A stretch of 64,000 bases of DNA from Microvirga arsenatis (GCF_009910705.1 NZ_JAAAXJ010000010.1:1-64000), one strand, 5' to 3'; shown: positions 17,855 through 26,581, counted from the first letter of the stretch. The notes: a model not told the origin generated them from the letters alone. Numbers and translations: made by a program.

Positions 17855-18019
17855 ATGCGTGAAGTTCTGATGGTTTACTTGTGTGGAGTGGTTGTGCTCC
17901 TCCTCATCGCGACCACGATCGACGAGGACGACGTCAGCCTCGATCACATCCTGATCGCAGGCTTCGGATGGCCCATTCTCACGCCGATCCTGGCGCTGCG
18001 GGCCTGGAACAGCCGCTGA
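17855..18019 (+). CDS. small membrane protein, 54 aa
   Basis: MREVLMVYLCGVVVLLLIAT forms a membrane helix. It is followed by TIDEDDVSLDHI and a second hydrophobic stretch FGWPILTPILALRAW, so two spans with an acidic loop are likely. A G-rich ribosome site precedes the ATG. No function is recognised. Confidence 0.5.
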   Translation: MREVLMVYLCGVVVLLLIATTIDEDDVSLDHILIAGFGWPILTPILALRAWNSR

Positions 18020-18129
18020 GACCCGAAGCCTTAACCAAGGCTTTGCGTCACTTGGTCAATGAGCCGTCGGAATCTTCCCTATCGTTGTCTTCGTTGCTAG
18101 CGTGACCCTGGTCTGTTGTGGATGAGCGC

Positions 18130-18537
18130 ATGGTGAGAACGATCCTGTCTGCGGCCATTCTTCTGGCCGGTGTCGGAGCCGCATATGCGCAGGCGAGCTG
18201 CTATCCGCGCATCGGCGCCTATAGCGGCCAGTATGAAGGCCAGTGCCCCGATTCCGGCCTGAGATGGTCCGTGTTCGAGAACACGATCGGGGCCTTCGGC
18301 CGCAACTGCAGCGACGAGCCGTGGACCTACAACCGGATCGAGAGGACGTTTTCCAACGCGAAGTCCAACGAGAAATTCCCGATGCAGGATTGCTACGCCC
18401 CGGGCCGCGAACAGATGGCCGGCCCCCATGGCGGCGGCATCGGCTCGGAAGCGGTGCGCAGCTTCCACGAGGGCAGGGGGCAGGCCCCGGAGATGCGGCC
18501 GACGCGTGCCGCCGTGCGCCAGACCATTTCCCCGTAA
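18130..18537 (+). CDS. secreted Cys-containing protein, 135 aa
   Basis: The signal peptide MVRTILSAAILLAGVGAAYA is probably cut before QASCYPRIG. The mature part has four Cys (ASCYP, GQCPD, RNCSD, QDCYAP), suggesting two disulfides, and aromatic-rich WSVFENTIG and WTYNRIERTF. No known domain. ATG 18130 fits the signal peptide; a GTG at 18118 is an alternative. Confidence 0.65.
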   Translation: MVRTILSAAILLAGVGAAYAQASCYPRIGAYSGQYEGQCPDSGLRWSVFENTIGAFGRNCSDEPWTYNRIERTFSNAKSNEKFPMQDCYAPGREQMAGPHGGGIGSEAVRSFHEGRGQAPEMRPTRAAVRQTISP

Positions 18538-18547
18538 TGCATCCCGG

Positions 18548-18865
18548 TCAGTTGCGTGACGGAAAAGCGCGAGGGGCGCAGCGGTATCCCACCGGACATT
18601 GCGCCGTATCCGCCGTCGGAGCCCAGGCGGGTTGGGGCGTCTCGCCCAGGACGCAGTAGCCGTAGCCGCCCACGAAGCGCTCGTAGGTCGTCGGACCCGT
18701 GTTGAGCACGATCGCTCCGCGGGCGGCTATCAGTCCCCGCGCCTGGGCGCAGGACATCTGCAATGTGGAAGGATTGCTCTGCGCGACGGCTCCAGGGCCG
18801 ACCGGGACAAGAGCCAGAGCAGCCAGCAGGGCAGCCCGGCAGAGCGGCAGCGAGCCGGAGGTCAT
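18548..18865 (-). CDS. small secreted Cys-containing protein, paralogue of the one at 13229
   Basis: 105 aa from the ATG preceded by TGGAG. A signal peptide ends near GPGAVAQ. The mature part holds MSCAQARGLIAARGAIVLNT, TYERFVGGYGYC and TAQCPVGYRC, the same pattern and cysteine spacing as the protein at 13229-13519. Probably a periplasmic, disulfide-bonded family typical of this group. Function unknown. Confidence 0.75.
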   Translation of the reverse strand: MTSGSLPLCRAALLAALALVPVGPGAVAQSNPSTLQMSCAQARGLIAARGAIVLNTGPTTYERFVGGYGYCVLGETPQPAWAPTADTAQCPVGYRCAPRAFPSRN

Positions 18866-18939
18866 TTGTTCGTCTCCATCGCCCCTTGAAGCTGCGGACC
18901 TTGAGGTCTTCGACCGTTGCCGCCGATGCGGGAGCCATT

Positions 18940-19959
18940 CTACACGATCAGGAAGTCCGAGCGGGTCATGTTCAGTCCGGTCGAGAGCTTCGCGAACGCC
19001 ACCTGCTGGGTCGCTCCGATGCCGTCGCTGTCGTAGTAGAGCACGCCGTCGTCGCGGTCGTAGATGATGCGGTCGGTTTCGTCGTGCGCCTGATCGCCCG
19101 TCCAGAACGCGGTCGAGGCCAGGCGGCCTGCCGCCCCCAGCGCCGTGAACACCTTGTTCTCGAGCCAGATCGTATCGTTCACCACCGAGAAGTCGCGGAT
19201 GGTGTCGATGTTCGTGGTGCCGCTGGGGTTTGTGTAGAACACGAAGGCATCCTTCCCGCTCCCGCCGCGGAAGATGTCGTTCCCCCAAGCGCCGTAGAGC
19301 CGATCATCACCGACACCGCCGGACAGGTAGTCGCTGCCCGAACTGCCATAGAGGCGGTCGTTGCCGGCCTCGCCATAAAGCGAGTCGTTCTGCTGCCCCC
19401 CATTGATGAGGTCATTGCCGATGCCGCCCCAGATGCGGTCTTGGCTTGCCGTTCCGGAGAGCGTGTCGTTCACCGCCATGTATTGAAGCTGGCCGTAGAG
19501 CGGCGCTTCGGACCGGCTGACGCCGGTGGGCAGGCTCTTCGTCCAGTCGATGCCCACCGAATGGATCACCGAGGCGACGACGGAATTGCTGTTCAGGTCG
19601 CCGCCGGGAGCCTCGCGGAAGATGTCGAAGCTGTAGCGCAGGTCGGCGCGGTTGATGTCGACCGCGTGCTGGACCATCACCTTCCAGACGTCGTTGGCGT
19701 TTCGGCCATCGAGGTCGAGCACGGTGCGGTGCCGCTCCTGGGGCGTATCCGAGCCGCGCCTGTCGGGGGAGGAGGCGAGATCGACATTGGCAAGCGTTCC
19801 CAGGTCGCCGTCGTTCTCCAGGGAGCCTCGGATCACCTTCTCGGATATGACCCGCCCTGCGGAGTCCGTAGTCGTCTTCACGAGGTAAAGGTGAACGAAG
19901 CCGCTGTAAAATCCATAGAAATCCAGAGGCTTCGCCTCGATGGCAATGACAGTCGGCAT
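18940..19959 (-). CDS. RTX-type calcium-binding protein, 339 aa
   Basis: Residues about 1-165 contain a region resembling the Hcp/effector-like immunity N-domain seen in type VI tube proteins only vaguely (VIHSVGIDWTKSLPTGVSRSE), so it is left unassigned. Residues about 170-245 carry RTX nonapeptides (GGIGNDLI, GEAGNDRLYG, GGVGDDRLYG, GGSGKDAF) that bind calcium. The last 90 residues (TIRDFSVVNDTIWLEN to RSDFLIV) form the tail found on many type I secreted proteins. It is expected to be exported through a T1SS to the cell surface or medium. No export genes are nearby. GAGGAGACC precedes the ATG. Confidence 0.8.
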   Translation of the reverse strand: MPTVIAIEAKPLDFYGFYSGFVHLYLVKTTTDSAGRVISEKVIRGSLENDGDLGTLANVDLASSPDRRGSDTPQERHRTVLDLDGRNANDVWKVMVQHAVDINRADLRYSFDIFREAPGGDLNSNSVVASVIHSVGIDWTKSLPTGVSRSEAPLYGQLQYMAVNDTLSGTASQDRIWGGIGNDLINGGQQNDSLYGEAGNDRLYGSSGSDYLSGGVGDDRLYGAWGNDIFRGGSGKDAFVFYTNPSGTTNIDTIRDFSVVNDTIWLENKVFTALGAAGRLASTAFWTGDQAHDETDRIIYDRDDGVLYYDSDGIGATQQVAFAKLSTGLNMTRSDFLIV

Positions 19960-20121
19960 GATCGGTCTCCTCGAACGCGTGGCCGAGCGCAGCACGACTG
20001 CGCTCCATGTCCATCATCAACTTTGCCGAGGGCTTTGCCGTTCCACGGAATGCGGCGATTGCCCCTTATGGGGCATGCCGCGCAGGTCGATGAGGCCACG
20101 CCGGGCCTTTCATCCGATCAA

Positions 20122-20207
20122 TGGTGCGGACGGCGGGGGTCGAACCCGCACGGGCATAGCCCGAGGGATTTTAAGTCCCTTGCGTCTACCGGTTTCGCCA
20201 CGTCCGC
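20122..20207 (-). tRNA. tRNA-Leu (anticodon UAA)
   Basis: The acceptor stem GCGGACG/CGTCCGC closes, the anticodon loop is CTTAAAA with TAA, and a long variable arm (CCTCGGGCTATGCCCGT) and GGTTCGACCC T-arm are present. A 3' CCA is encoded (20122-20124). Confidence 0.95.
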
Positions 20208-20275
20208 TTCGCAGAAGAGGGTTATCGGGCCGGCGGCCCAAGCGCAAGTCCAGCGGCGCGGGAGCGCTTCAGGCC

Positions 20276-21463
20276 TCATTCCGGAGCGCGGAAGCCGTAG
20301 AGCCAGTCGTAGCGGCGCACCATGCCCTCGGGGCCCAGGCGGCGCATGACCTGGTCGCGACCGAAGGCGATCAAGGTGCCGGCATGGTAGATGCGTCCGT
20401 TCCTGCGCGCCTCGTCCTGCACCCTTGTCGCGCGCGCAAGCCGCATCCTCTCATAGGCGGAAAGAGCCTCTGGGATATCGGGAGCAGGCTCGCGCAGCAG
20501 GGAGGCGATGGTCGCCGCCTCCTCGATGGCCATGGCCGCTCCCTGGGCGAGGAAGGGCAGGACCGGGTGGGCCGCGTCGCCGAGAAGGGCGATCCGGCCC
20601 TTGGCAAGGCGCTCGGGCGGGTGGTCGAAGAGGGACCAGCGCAGCCATTCCTGCGGCTTTGAGAGAAGATCGCGCAGGGCAGGGGCCGCGGAGGCATAGC
20701 GGGCGAGGAGATCCTCCCGCCGGCCCGGCGCGGCCCATCCCTCCACGGGAGTCGGGCTCCGTTCGACGGCGACGACATTGACGAGCCTGCCGCCGGCAAT
20801 CGGGTAGTGGACCACATGGCCCTGGGTGCCGAGCCAGAGGCCGGTCTCGTCGCCCGCAAGTTCTGCCGGGGCGGCGCTGCGTTCGAACGTCGCCCGCCAG
20901 GCGATCTGGCCGCGATAGGCGGGCGGCCTCCTGTCGCCGAGGGCCTGCCGGACCCTCGACCAGACCCCGTCGGCTCCGACGATCACGTCGGCGGAGAGCG
21001 TCTCCCGCGCACCGCCGGCGGAGATCCAGGCGAGCGAGGCCTGCGAGAGGCCGCTTTCAACCTGCTCCACCGTCCGCCCCATCACGAGGCGGATCGACGG
21101 CTCGGACCGGACGGCATCGAGGAGGATGGTCTGGAGATCGGCCCGGTGCACCACCCAATAGGGCGCCTCGAACCGCTCGCGCATGAAGGTGCCGAGGGCG
21201 ACCTCGCCGATGGGCTTGCCTGAGCGGATCGCGCGCACGACCACCCGCTGCGGCTCCGTCGCCACGCGGCGGAGCGCCGGGCCGAGCCCGAGCCGGATCA
21301 GGATGCGGCTGGCATTGGGAGACAGCTGAAGGCCCGCCCCGACCTCGCTGAAGCCGGTGCGGCGCTCGATGAGGGTGACCGTATGGCCCTGCCGCGCGAG
21401 GATGAGAGCGGCCGTCAGGCCGCCGATGCCGGCGCCGACGACTGCGATCGATAGTTTAGGCAC
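20276..21463 (-). CDS. FAD-dependent monooxygenase (salicylate-hydroxylase-like)
   Basis: 395 aa. The N-terminus IAVVGAGIGGLTAALILARQ is the FAD Rossmann motif. VIVGADGVWSRVR (DG motif) and GDAAHPVLPFLAQGA (ribityl-binding GD motif) complete the group A flavoprotein hydroxylase pattern. These enzymes use NAD(P)H and O2 to hydroxylate aromatic or similar substrates, and the substrate is not evident here. The start is GTG (21461-21463) directly after the TAA of the zinc finger gene, so the two are translationally coupled. Confidence 0.88.
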   Translation of the reverse strand: MPKLSIAVVGAGIGGLTAALILARQGHTVTLIERRTGFSEVGAGLQLSPNASRILIRLGLGPALRRVATEPQRVVVRAIRSGKPIGEVALGTFMRERFEAPYWVVHRADLQTILLDAVRSEPSIRLVMGRTVEQVESGLSQASLAWISAGGARETLSADVIVGADGVWSRVRQALGDRRPPAYRGQIAWRATFERSAAPAELAGDETGLWLGTQGHVVHYPIAGGRLVNVVAVERSPTPVEGWAAPGRREDLLARYASAAPALRDLLSKPQEWLRWSLFDHPPERLAKGRIALLGDAAHPVLPFLAQGAAMAIEEAATIASLLREPAPDIPEALSAYERMRLARATRVQDEARRNGRIYHAGTLIAFGRDQVMRRLGPEGMVRRYDWLYGFRAPE

Positions 21464-21727
21464 TTAGCGCGAGGAGGGGGAGGTTGCGAAATCGGGTTCC
21501 CAGACGCATTCCGCCGGGCGCGCCTCGTCGGCCTTCAGGGAGGGGTCGTACTTGAACAGGGTCGAGCAGTACGAGCAGATCGTCTCGCTGTCGTAGCCCA
21601 TGTCGATGAAGATGTGCGGATGATCGAAGGGAGGCGTCGCCCCGATGCACATGAACTCCTTGGAGCCCACGTGAATGACGGGGACGCCCGGATCGTTGTG
21701 GAAGTGGGGAGTGCCTTTGTCAGCCAT
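21464..21727 (-). CDS. zf-CHCC zinc finger protein (NDUFS6-like)
   Basis: 87 aa from ATG 21727. MCIGATPPFDHPHIFIDMG followed by ICSYCSTLF supplies the Cys-His-Cys-Cys zinc ligands of the CHCC family. The family includes the 13-kDa subunit of mitochondrial complex I, and in alphaproteobacteria the protein is usually a small free-standing one. An upstream in-frame start at 21862 is not supported. It is first in a two-gene unit with the monooxygenase. Confidence 0.85.
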   Translation of the reverse strand: MADKGTPHFHNDPGVPVIHVGSKEFMCIGATPPFDHPHIFIDMGYDSETICSYCSTLFKYDPSLKADEARPAECVWEPDFATSPSSR

Positions 21728-21876
21728 TGCCGTCGCTCTGAAGCCGTGAAATTCGCGCGCACCATAATGGCCGAAGGGCCATGCGCCTAGAGCAAATTTC
21801 CGCCGATTGCATCCGGGCCCCCGCATGCGTAGGGTGCGCCCGGCTTCTTTCGTGCGTTCCAAACCCGGCCGGTCCG

Positions 21877-22641
21877 ATGCGCTATTTCAACTCCGACGGC
21901 GTGAGCATCGCCTATGTCGACGTGCCGCCCCATGAGGGGCAGGGCGACCCGATCCTGCTGATTCACGGCTTTGCCTCGAACCATGCGGTGAACTGGGTCA
22001 ACACGCTTTGGGTGAAGACCCTCACCCGCGCCGGCTATCGGGTGATCGCCTTCGACAACCGGGGCCACGGGCAGAGCGAGAAGCTCTACGACCCGGAGGC
22101 GTACAATTCCTACCGCATGGCCGAGGATGCCCGCCGGCTGCTCGATCATCTGGGTATCGAGCGGGCGGACGTGATGGGCTATTCCATGGGCGCGCGGATC
22201 ACCGCCCACATGGCGCTCGCCGCTCCGGAGCGGATGCGCTCCATGCTGCTCGGGGGGCTGGGGATCCATCTCGTCGAGGGCGTGGGCCTGCCGCTCGGGA
22301 TTGCCGATGCCATGGAGGCGCGCTCCCTCGACGATCTGACCGATCCCATGCAGCGCATGTTCCGCGCCTTCGCCGAGCAGACGCGCAGCGACCTCAAGGC
22401 GCTTGCCGCCTGCATCCGCGGGTCGCGCCAGGTACTGACGCCGGAGGAGGTTGCCTCGATCACGCTGCCGACCCTGGTCTCGGTCGGCACCAACGACGAC
22501 GTGTCTGGCTCGGGGCCGGAACTCGCCAGGCTGATCCCGAACGCGCAGGCTCTCGACATTCCGGGCCGCGATCACAATCTTGCCGTGGGCGACAAGGTGC
22601 ACAAGCAGGGCGTGCTGGACTTCCTGGCCCGGCGGCCGTGA
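21877..22641 (+). CDS. alpha/beta-fold hydrolase
   Basis: 254 aa. LLIHGFASNH (oxyanion region), GYSMGAR (nucleophile elbow, Ser), GTNDD (Asp) and GRDHN (His near the C-terminus) give a complete Ser-Asp-His triad. FDNRGHGQSEKLYDPEAY is typical of the family's esterase/carboxylesterase-like branch. Cytoplasmic, with no signal peptide. ATG 21877 is chosen because the fold starts at once (MRYFNSDGVSIAY). The substrate is unknown. Confidence 0.85.
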   Translation: MRYFNSDGVSIAYVDVPPHEGQGDPILLIHGFASNHAVNWVNTLWVKTLTRAGYRVIAFDNRGHGQSEKLYDPEAYNSYRMAEDARRLLDHLGIERADVMGYSMGARITAHMALAAPERMRSMLLGGLGIHLVEGVGLPLGIADAMEARSLDDLTDPMQRMFRAFAEQTRSDLKALAACIRGSRQVLTPEEVASITLPTLVSVGTNDDVSGSGPELARLIPNAQALDIPGRDHNLAVGDKVHKQGVLDFLARRP

Positions 22642-22702
22642 GGCCGTCGCGCCTTTGCTTCGGATCGCCCTTCTCCCATATTCCGCGGGACAGGAGCGAC
22701 GA

Positions 22703-23194
22703 ATGACCAGACTCGAAAGCGCCATCCGGCGGCTGACGGCCCAGCGCGATCTTCTGGACTGGGCCTCCCGGGCGATCAGTCCTACGGGTCTGGTGCTCGA
22801 GGTCGGCCTGGGCAACGGGCGCACCTACGATCACCTGCGGAGCAGGTTGCCGGGGCGGGAGATCTATGCCTTCGAGCGCTCGCCCGCCGCCCATCCCGAC
22901 TGCTACCCGCCGGAAGGCTATCTGATCGTCGGCGACCTCTTCGAGACCCTGCCGTCTTTCACCGAGCGGCACGGACACGGCTCGGCGGCCCTGATCCATA
23001 TCGACATCGGCACCGGCGACGAGGACTTGAACCGCAGGGTGGCTCTGCGCCTCTCCCCCCTGCTGGAGGCGCTTCTCCAACCCGGAGGTCTTCTGCTGGG
23101 GGACCGCGTTTTCGAGATGCCGTCCTGCCGCAACATCTCCTCGCAGACGGGGGTGCCGGAAGGGCGCTACTTCGTCTATCGCCGGGAGGGATGA
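22703..23194 (+). CDS. class I SAM-dependent methyltransferase
   Basis: 163 aa after CAGGAGCGACGA. VLEVGLGNGRTYDHL is the SAM-binding motif I, followed by IYAFERSP (acidic ribose-binding strand) and GSAALIHIDIGTGDED (motif IV region). It looks like the compact Rhizobiales family (Methyltransf_17-like). The substrate is not deducible. It lies 61 bp after the hydrolase and may share its transcript. Confidence 0.75.
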   Translation: MTRLESAIRRLTAQRDLLDWASRAISPTGLVLEVGLGNGRTYDHLRSRLPGREIYAFERSPAAHPDCYPPEGYLIVGDLFETLPSFTERHGHGSAALIHIDIGTGDEDLNRRVALRLSPLLEALLQPGGLLLGDRVFEMPSCRNISSQTGVPEGRYFVYRREG

Positions 23195-23196
23195 AC

Positions 23197-23997
23197 CTAC
23201 CGGCCGGTGAAGACCGGCCGGCGCTTCTGCAGAAAGGCCTCGCGCCCCTCGACCGCATCCAGGCTGTCGAAGCAGCGGTCGGCAAGCGCCAGGGGATCGA
23301 CGTTCGGATGCGCCACGCCCACTGACGCGTCGATCGCCGCCTTGGCGGCCCGGATCGTCAGGGGAGCGTTCTCCGCGATCGTCCTGGCCAGCGCCTGCGT
23401 GACGGCTTCCAGCTCACCGTCCGGGACCAGGCGCTGCACGACGCCGAGGCGATGGGCCTCCCGGGCATCGATACGCCTCGCCGTGAAGAACAGGTCCTTC
23501 GCCGCCGGGGCGCCGACGGCCGCCGTCACGAGCTTCATCGCGCCGGGCGGGTAGCCGACGCCGAGCCGGGCGGCCGGGATGCCGAAGATAGCGGTCTCGG
23601 AGGCGACCCGAAGGTCGCAGGAGAGGGCGAGGCCGAACCCGCCGCCGAGACAGAACCCGCGGATCATCGCGATCACGGGCTTCGAGCAATGGGCGACGGC
23701 CCAGAACGCCGCTTCGTTCGCCGCCTCGTAGAGCCTGCCGCCTTCGGCATCGGCCCTCACCGTCTCGAATTCCGCAATGTCGGCTCCCGAGGCGAAGGCA
23801 GCCTCGCCCGCACCTCTGACGAGCACCGCCCGCACCGATTCGTCCCGGTCGAGGGCCTCCATCAGCGCGGGAAAGGCCTTCCACATTTCCAGATCCACCG
23901 CGTTGTGCTTGGGCCGGTTGTCGATGGCGATCGTCGCGATGCCGTCATCGAGGGAGACGACGAGCTTGGACGTCGCCGGTGAAAAAGAGTAGGTCAT
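23197..23997 (-). CDS. enoyl-CoA hydratase/isomerase family protein
   Basis: 266 aa crotonase fold. IDNRPKHNAVDLEMW, FASGADIAEFE (first oxyanion strand), GFCLGGGFGLALSCDLRVAS (second oxyanion strand) and the trimerisation helix are all present. Members hydrate or isomerise acyl-CoA thioesters in fatty-acid, amino-acid or aromatic catabolism. The Glu pair of true hydratases is not clear, so the exact reaction is open. It converges with the methyltransferase (2-bp gap). Confidence 0.85.
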   Translation of the reverse strand: MTYSFSPATSKLVVSLDDGIATIAIDNRPKHNAVDLEMWKAFPALMEALDRDESVRAVLVRGAGEAAFASGADIAEFETVRADAEGGRLYEAANEAAFWAVAHCSKPVIAMIRGFCLGGGFGLALSCDLRVASETAIFGIPAARLGVGYPPGAMKLVTAAVGAPAAKDLFFTARRIDAREAHRLGVVQRLVPDGELEAVTQALARTIAENAPLTIRAAKAAIDASVGVAHPNVDPLALADRCFDSLDAVEGREAFLQKRRPVFTGR

Positions 23998-24079
23998 GGC
24001 TCGCCTGGATCTGTGGTAAGGGACCGGGGCTTCCTATTATCTACGCTGAGGCATTCGCCAAGCCGGCAGGGAGATCATC

Positions 24080-24916
24080 ATGACACAGACCCGTCTGAAG
24101 CCGGGAGCCTCCGATGCCGTCGCCGGCACGGTCGATCCGCTCTGGGACCGCCTGCGGGCGGAGGCAGAGGCCGTCGTCCAGGCCGAGCCGGCCATGGGCG
24201 GCTTCGTGCTCAGCGCCATCCTGCATCAGCCGAGCCTGGAAGCCGCGGTGATCCACCGGGTCGCGTCCCGCCTCGGCCATGCGGCGATGCCGGCTGACAT
24301 CGTCGAGCAGATCTTCCTGGAGGCGGTCGAGGACGACAGGTCCATCGCTGCGGCCTTCCGGGCCGATATCAACGCGGTCATGGACCGCGATCCCGTCGTC
24401 ACCCGGATCATCGAGCCGGTGCTCTATTTCAAGGGCTTCCATGCCATCCAGACCCACCGCCTCGCCCATTGGCTGTGGAAGAGGGGGCGGCAGGACCTCG
24501 CGCTCTACCTCCAGAGCCGGTCCTCCGAGACGTTCCAGACCGACATCCACCCTGCCGCCAGGATCGGGCGCGGCATCTTCCTCGACCACGCCACGGGGCT
24601 TGTGGTGGGCGCCACCGCGGTGATCGAGGACAATGTCTCCATGCTCCAGGACGTGACGCTCGGCGGAACGGGCAAGGAGCGGGGGGACCGGCATCCGAAG
24701 ATCCGCCACGGCGTGCTCATCGGCGCCGGCGCCAAGATCCTGGGCAACATCGAGGTGGGCCATTGCGCGAGAATCGCCGCCGGCTCCGTGGTGCTCAAGC
24801 CCGTGCCCCACAACGCCACCGTGGCAGGCGTGCCCGCGAAGGTGGTCGGCACGGCCGGATGCGAGGAGCCGGCCAGGGCGATGGATCACTGCTTCTCGGA
24901 CATGGACGGAATCTGA
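24080..24916 (+). CDS. cysE: serine O-acetyltransferase
   Basis: 278 aa. Makes O-acetylserine from serine and acetyl-CoA, the step before cysteine synthesis. The N-terminal helical domain (PLWDRLRAEAEAVVQAEPAM) and the left-handed beta-helix with IHPAARIGRGIFLDHATGLV and AVIEDNVSMLQDVTLGGTGK are diagnostic, as is HPKIRHGVLIGAGAKILGNI. GGGAGATCATC precedes the ATG. The end AGCEEPARAMDHCFSDMDGI fits the flexible feedback/complex-forming tail. Confidence 0.95.
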   Translation: MTQTRLKPGASDAVAGTVDPLWDRLRAEAEAVVQAEPAMGGFVLSAILHQPSLEAAVIHRVASRLGHAAMPADIVEQIFLEAVEDDRSIAAAFRADINAVMDRDPVVTRIIEPVLYFKGFHAIQTHRLAHWLWKRGRQDLALYLQSRSSETFQTDIHPAARIGRGIFLDHATGLVVGATAVIEDNVSMLQDVTLGGTGKERGDRHPKIRHGVLIGAGAKILGNIEVGHCARIAAGSVVLKPVPHNATVAGVPAKVVGTAGCEEPARAMDHCFSDMDGI

Positions 24917-25006
24917 GGACGGGTCCCTTGCGGGACCTATCCCGGCTTGCCCGCGTTTGCCGAGCATGGCAAGTGCAGCAACCGTAGCAGCAAGAAAGGA
25001 CCTGTA

Positions 25007-25219
25007 GTGGACAAGACCGAGATGGCCAAAGTCGAGCGCTATCTGCGCCAGACCTTCGCAAACCACTCGATCCGGGTCGTCGGCCGGCCGAAAAAGACCG
25101 ATTCGGCCGAGGTTTACATCGGTGAGGAGTTCGTCGGGGTCCTGTTCGTCGACGACGAGGACGGGGACCGTTCCTTCAACTTCACCATGGCGATCCTCGA
25201 CACCGATCTCGAGGACTAG
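25007..25219 (+). CDS. DUF3126 family protein
   Basis: 70 aa with a GTG start after AAAGGACC. Recognised as the small acidic family that follows cysE in many Rhizobiales: KVERYLRQTFANHSIRVV, then GEEFVGVLFVDDEDGDRSF. Soluble, function unknown. ATG 25022 is a possible alternative start. It probably shares a transcript with cysE (90-bp gap). Confidence 0.8.
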   Translation: MDKTEMAKVERYLRQTFANHSIRVVGRPKKTDSAEVYIGEEFVGVLFVDDEDGDRSFNFTMAILDTDLED

Positions 25220-25272
25220 GCGCTTCTCGCAGCAGGACCTCCGAAAGGCCTGCTGCCCTTCCCGGATCCGCG

Positions 25273-25803
25273 ATGCCGATCTACAGCCTCGACGACACCG
25301 CTCCCATCCTCCCCGAAGCCGACCGCTTCTGGATCGCCCCGGACGCCCATGTGATCGGCAGGGTCCGGCTGGGGCGGGACGTGGGCATCTGGTTCGGGGC
25401 GGTGCTGCGCGGCGACAACGAGCTGATCGACATCGGCGAGGCCACCAACATCCAGGAGGGCGCGGTCCTCCACACCGACATGGGGGCGCCCCTCACCGTC
25501 GGCGCAGGCTGCACCATCGGCCACAGAGCCATCCTGCACGGCTGCACCATCGGGGAGAACTCGCTCGTCGGCATGGGGGCGACCGTGCTCAATCATGCGC
25601 GCATCGGTGCGAACTGCCTCGTCGGCGCGAACGCCCTCGTGACGGAGGGCAAGGAATTTCCCGACAACTCGCTGATCGTCGGCGCTCCGGCCAAGGCGAT
25701 CCGCGTGCTCGACGCGCAGGCCATCGAGCGGCTTCGCTGGTCGGCGCGGCACTACGTGGAGAACTGGCGGCGATTCGCCCAAAAATTGAGGCGGGTCGAC
25801 TGA
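25273..25803 (+). CDS. gamma-carbonic anhydrase family protein
   Basis: 176 aa left-handed beta-helix of hexapeptide repeats: VIGRVRLGRDVGIWFGAVLR, DIGEATNIQEGAVLHTD, CTIGHRAILHGCTIGENSLV. The three metal His positions are visible (LHTD, GHRAI, ILHGC), so a zinc or iron site is plausible. Close to YrdA/CaiE-like proteins, whose activity varies. Start ATG 25273, downstream of DUF3126 by 53 bp. Confidence 0.85.
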   Translation: MPIYSLDDTAPILPEADRFWIAPDAHVIGRVRLGRDVGIWFGAVLRGDNELIDIGEATNIQEGAVLHTDMGAPLTVGAGCTIGHRAILHGCTIGENSLVGMGATVLNHARIGANCLVGANALVTEGKEFPDNSLIVGAPAKAIRVLDAQAIERLRWSARHYVENWRRFAQKLRRVD

Positions 25804-25868
25804 CCCGCCCGAGAAGTATCCGACATCGATGGAAAGCTATCCCCGGCGCCCAGGCGCCGGTTTCGTCA

Positions 25869-26552
25869 TCAGCGGTTGGCGGTGGTGGTCGGCGACGAGA
25901 CGATGCCGCCAAGCGACACCCAGCCGACCGTATCCTGGCTCTCGCGCTTGATGTAAACATAGCCGGTACGGTGCCAGGGCAGGACCGAGGAGGTCTTGTT
26001 GTCGAGCACGAAATCGCCCCGGTTGGTGCGGACCATCAGCACGGCATGGCCTTCGCCCAGCTCGTCGATGACCACCGTCATGCGCATGGCGCGACGGGGC
26101 AGGCCGGCCTCAACGAGGAGGCGGCGCTTGAGAAGCTGGAAATCCTCGCAGTCGCCCTTGCCGTCGTCGGGAAAGCCCCAGACGTCCACGACGTTCCAGT
26201 GATCCGCGTCGGTGACGGCCTTGATGCCGGAGTTCACGCGCTGGTTCACGGAGACGATGGTCTTCCAGACCTGGGGGGTGAGCTCGATCTTGTCGGCCTC
26301 CGTCACGTCGACGGAGCACTCGGAGCGGAACTTCTCGCAGAACTGCGCCCAGCCCTGCAGGGGCTTGGCCACGCCGACGCTCGTGATCGGAGCGGTGGAG
26401 ACGGGCAGGGCGGCAAGCGTCTGGGCCTGGGCGGCTGCGCCGGATACCAGGAGCGAGAGACCGAAGAGAGCTGTCTTGATGAGCTTTCCCGAAAGGGTCG
26501 ACTTCTTATTTGCGCTACCAAACAGGCCGTTCTTGAAATAATCCTGCCGCAT
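25869..26552 (-). CDS. transglutaminase-like cysteine peptidase (BTLCP)
   Basis: 227 aa. A membrane/signal stretch (LIKTALFGLSLLVSGAAAQA) directs it to the periplasm. The papain-like triad is visible: Cys in GKGDCEDFQLLKR, His in GEGHAVLMVR and Asp in FVLDNKTSS. This family in other bacteria clips c-di-GMP-controlled surface adhesins (LapG-like), and the branch here is the common Rhizobiales one whose target is unproven. No LapD-like partner is adjacent. A CtrA-type box lies just upstream of the start. Confidence 0.85.
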   Translation of the reverse strand: MRQDYFKNGLFGSANKKSTLSGKLIKTALFGLSLLVSGAAAQAQTLAALPVSTAPITSVGVAKPLQGWAQFCEKFRSECSVDVTEADKIELTPQVWKTIVSVNQRVNSGIKAVTDADHWNVVDVWGFPDDGKGDCEDFQLLKRRLLVEAGLPRRAMRMTVVIDELGEGHAVLMVRTNRGDFVLDNKTSSVLPWHRTGYVYIKRESQDTVGWVSLGGIVSSPTTTANR

Positions 26553-26566
26553 GCCCCACCAGCCGG

Positions 26567-26581
26567 TTAACGTTCTTTTAA
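26567..26581. promoter_or_regulatory. CtrA-type binding site
   Basis: TTAA-CGTTCTT-TTAA matches the TTAA-N7-TTAA site of the cell-cycle regulator CtrA exactly. It lies 15 bp before the BTLCP peptidase start, in an AT-rich divergent region with two more TTAAC half sites (about 26633 and 26664). Confidence 0.55.

Noticed and set aside
18065-18095. EcfG promoter before the secreted protein at 18130
   Set aside because: GGAAT and CGTT are present but 18 bases apart and the -35 is imperfect.
20122-20207. tRNA-Leu as an island attachment site
   Set aside because: The tRNA is intact, with no integrase next to it and no visible partial copy nearby.
18763-20349. 528-aa plus-strand open frame over the RTX gene and tRNA-Leu
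   Set aside because: Reads through a tRNA and opposite a gene with clear RTX repeats and ribosome site.
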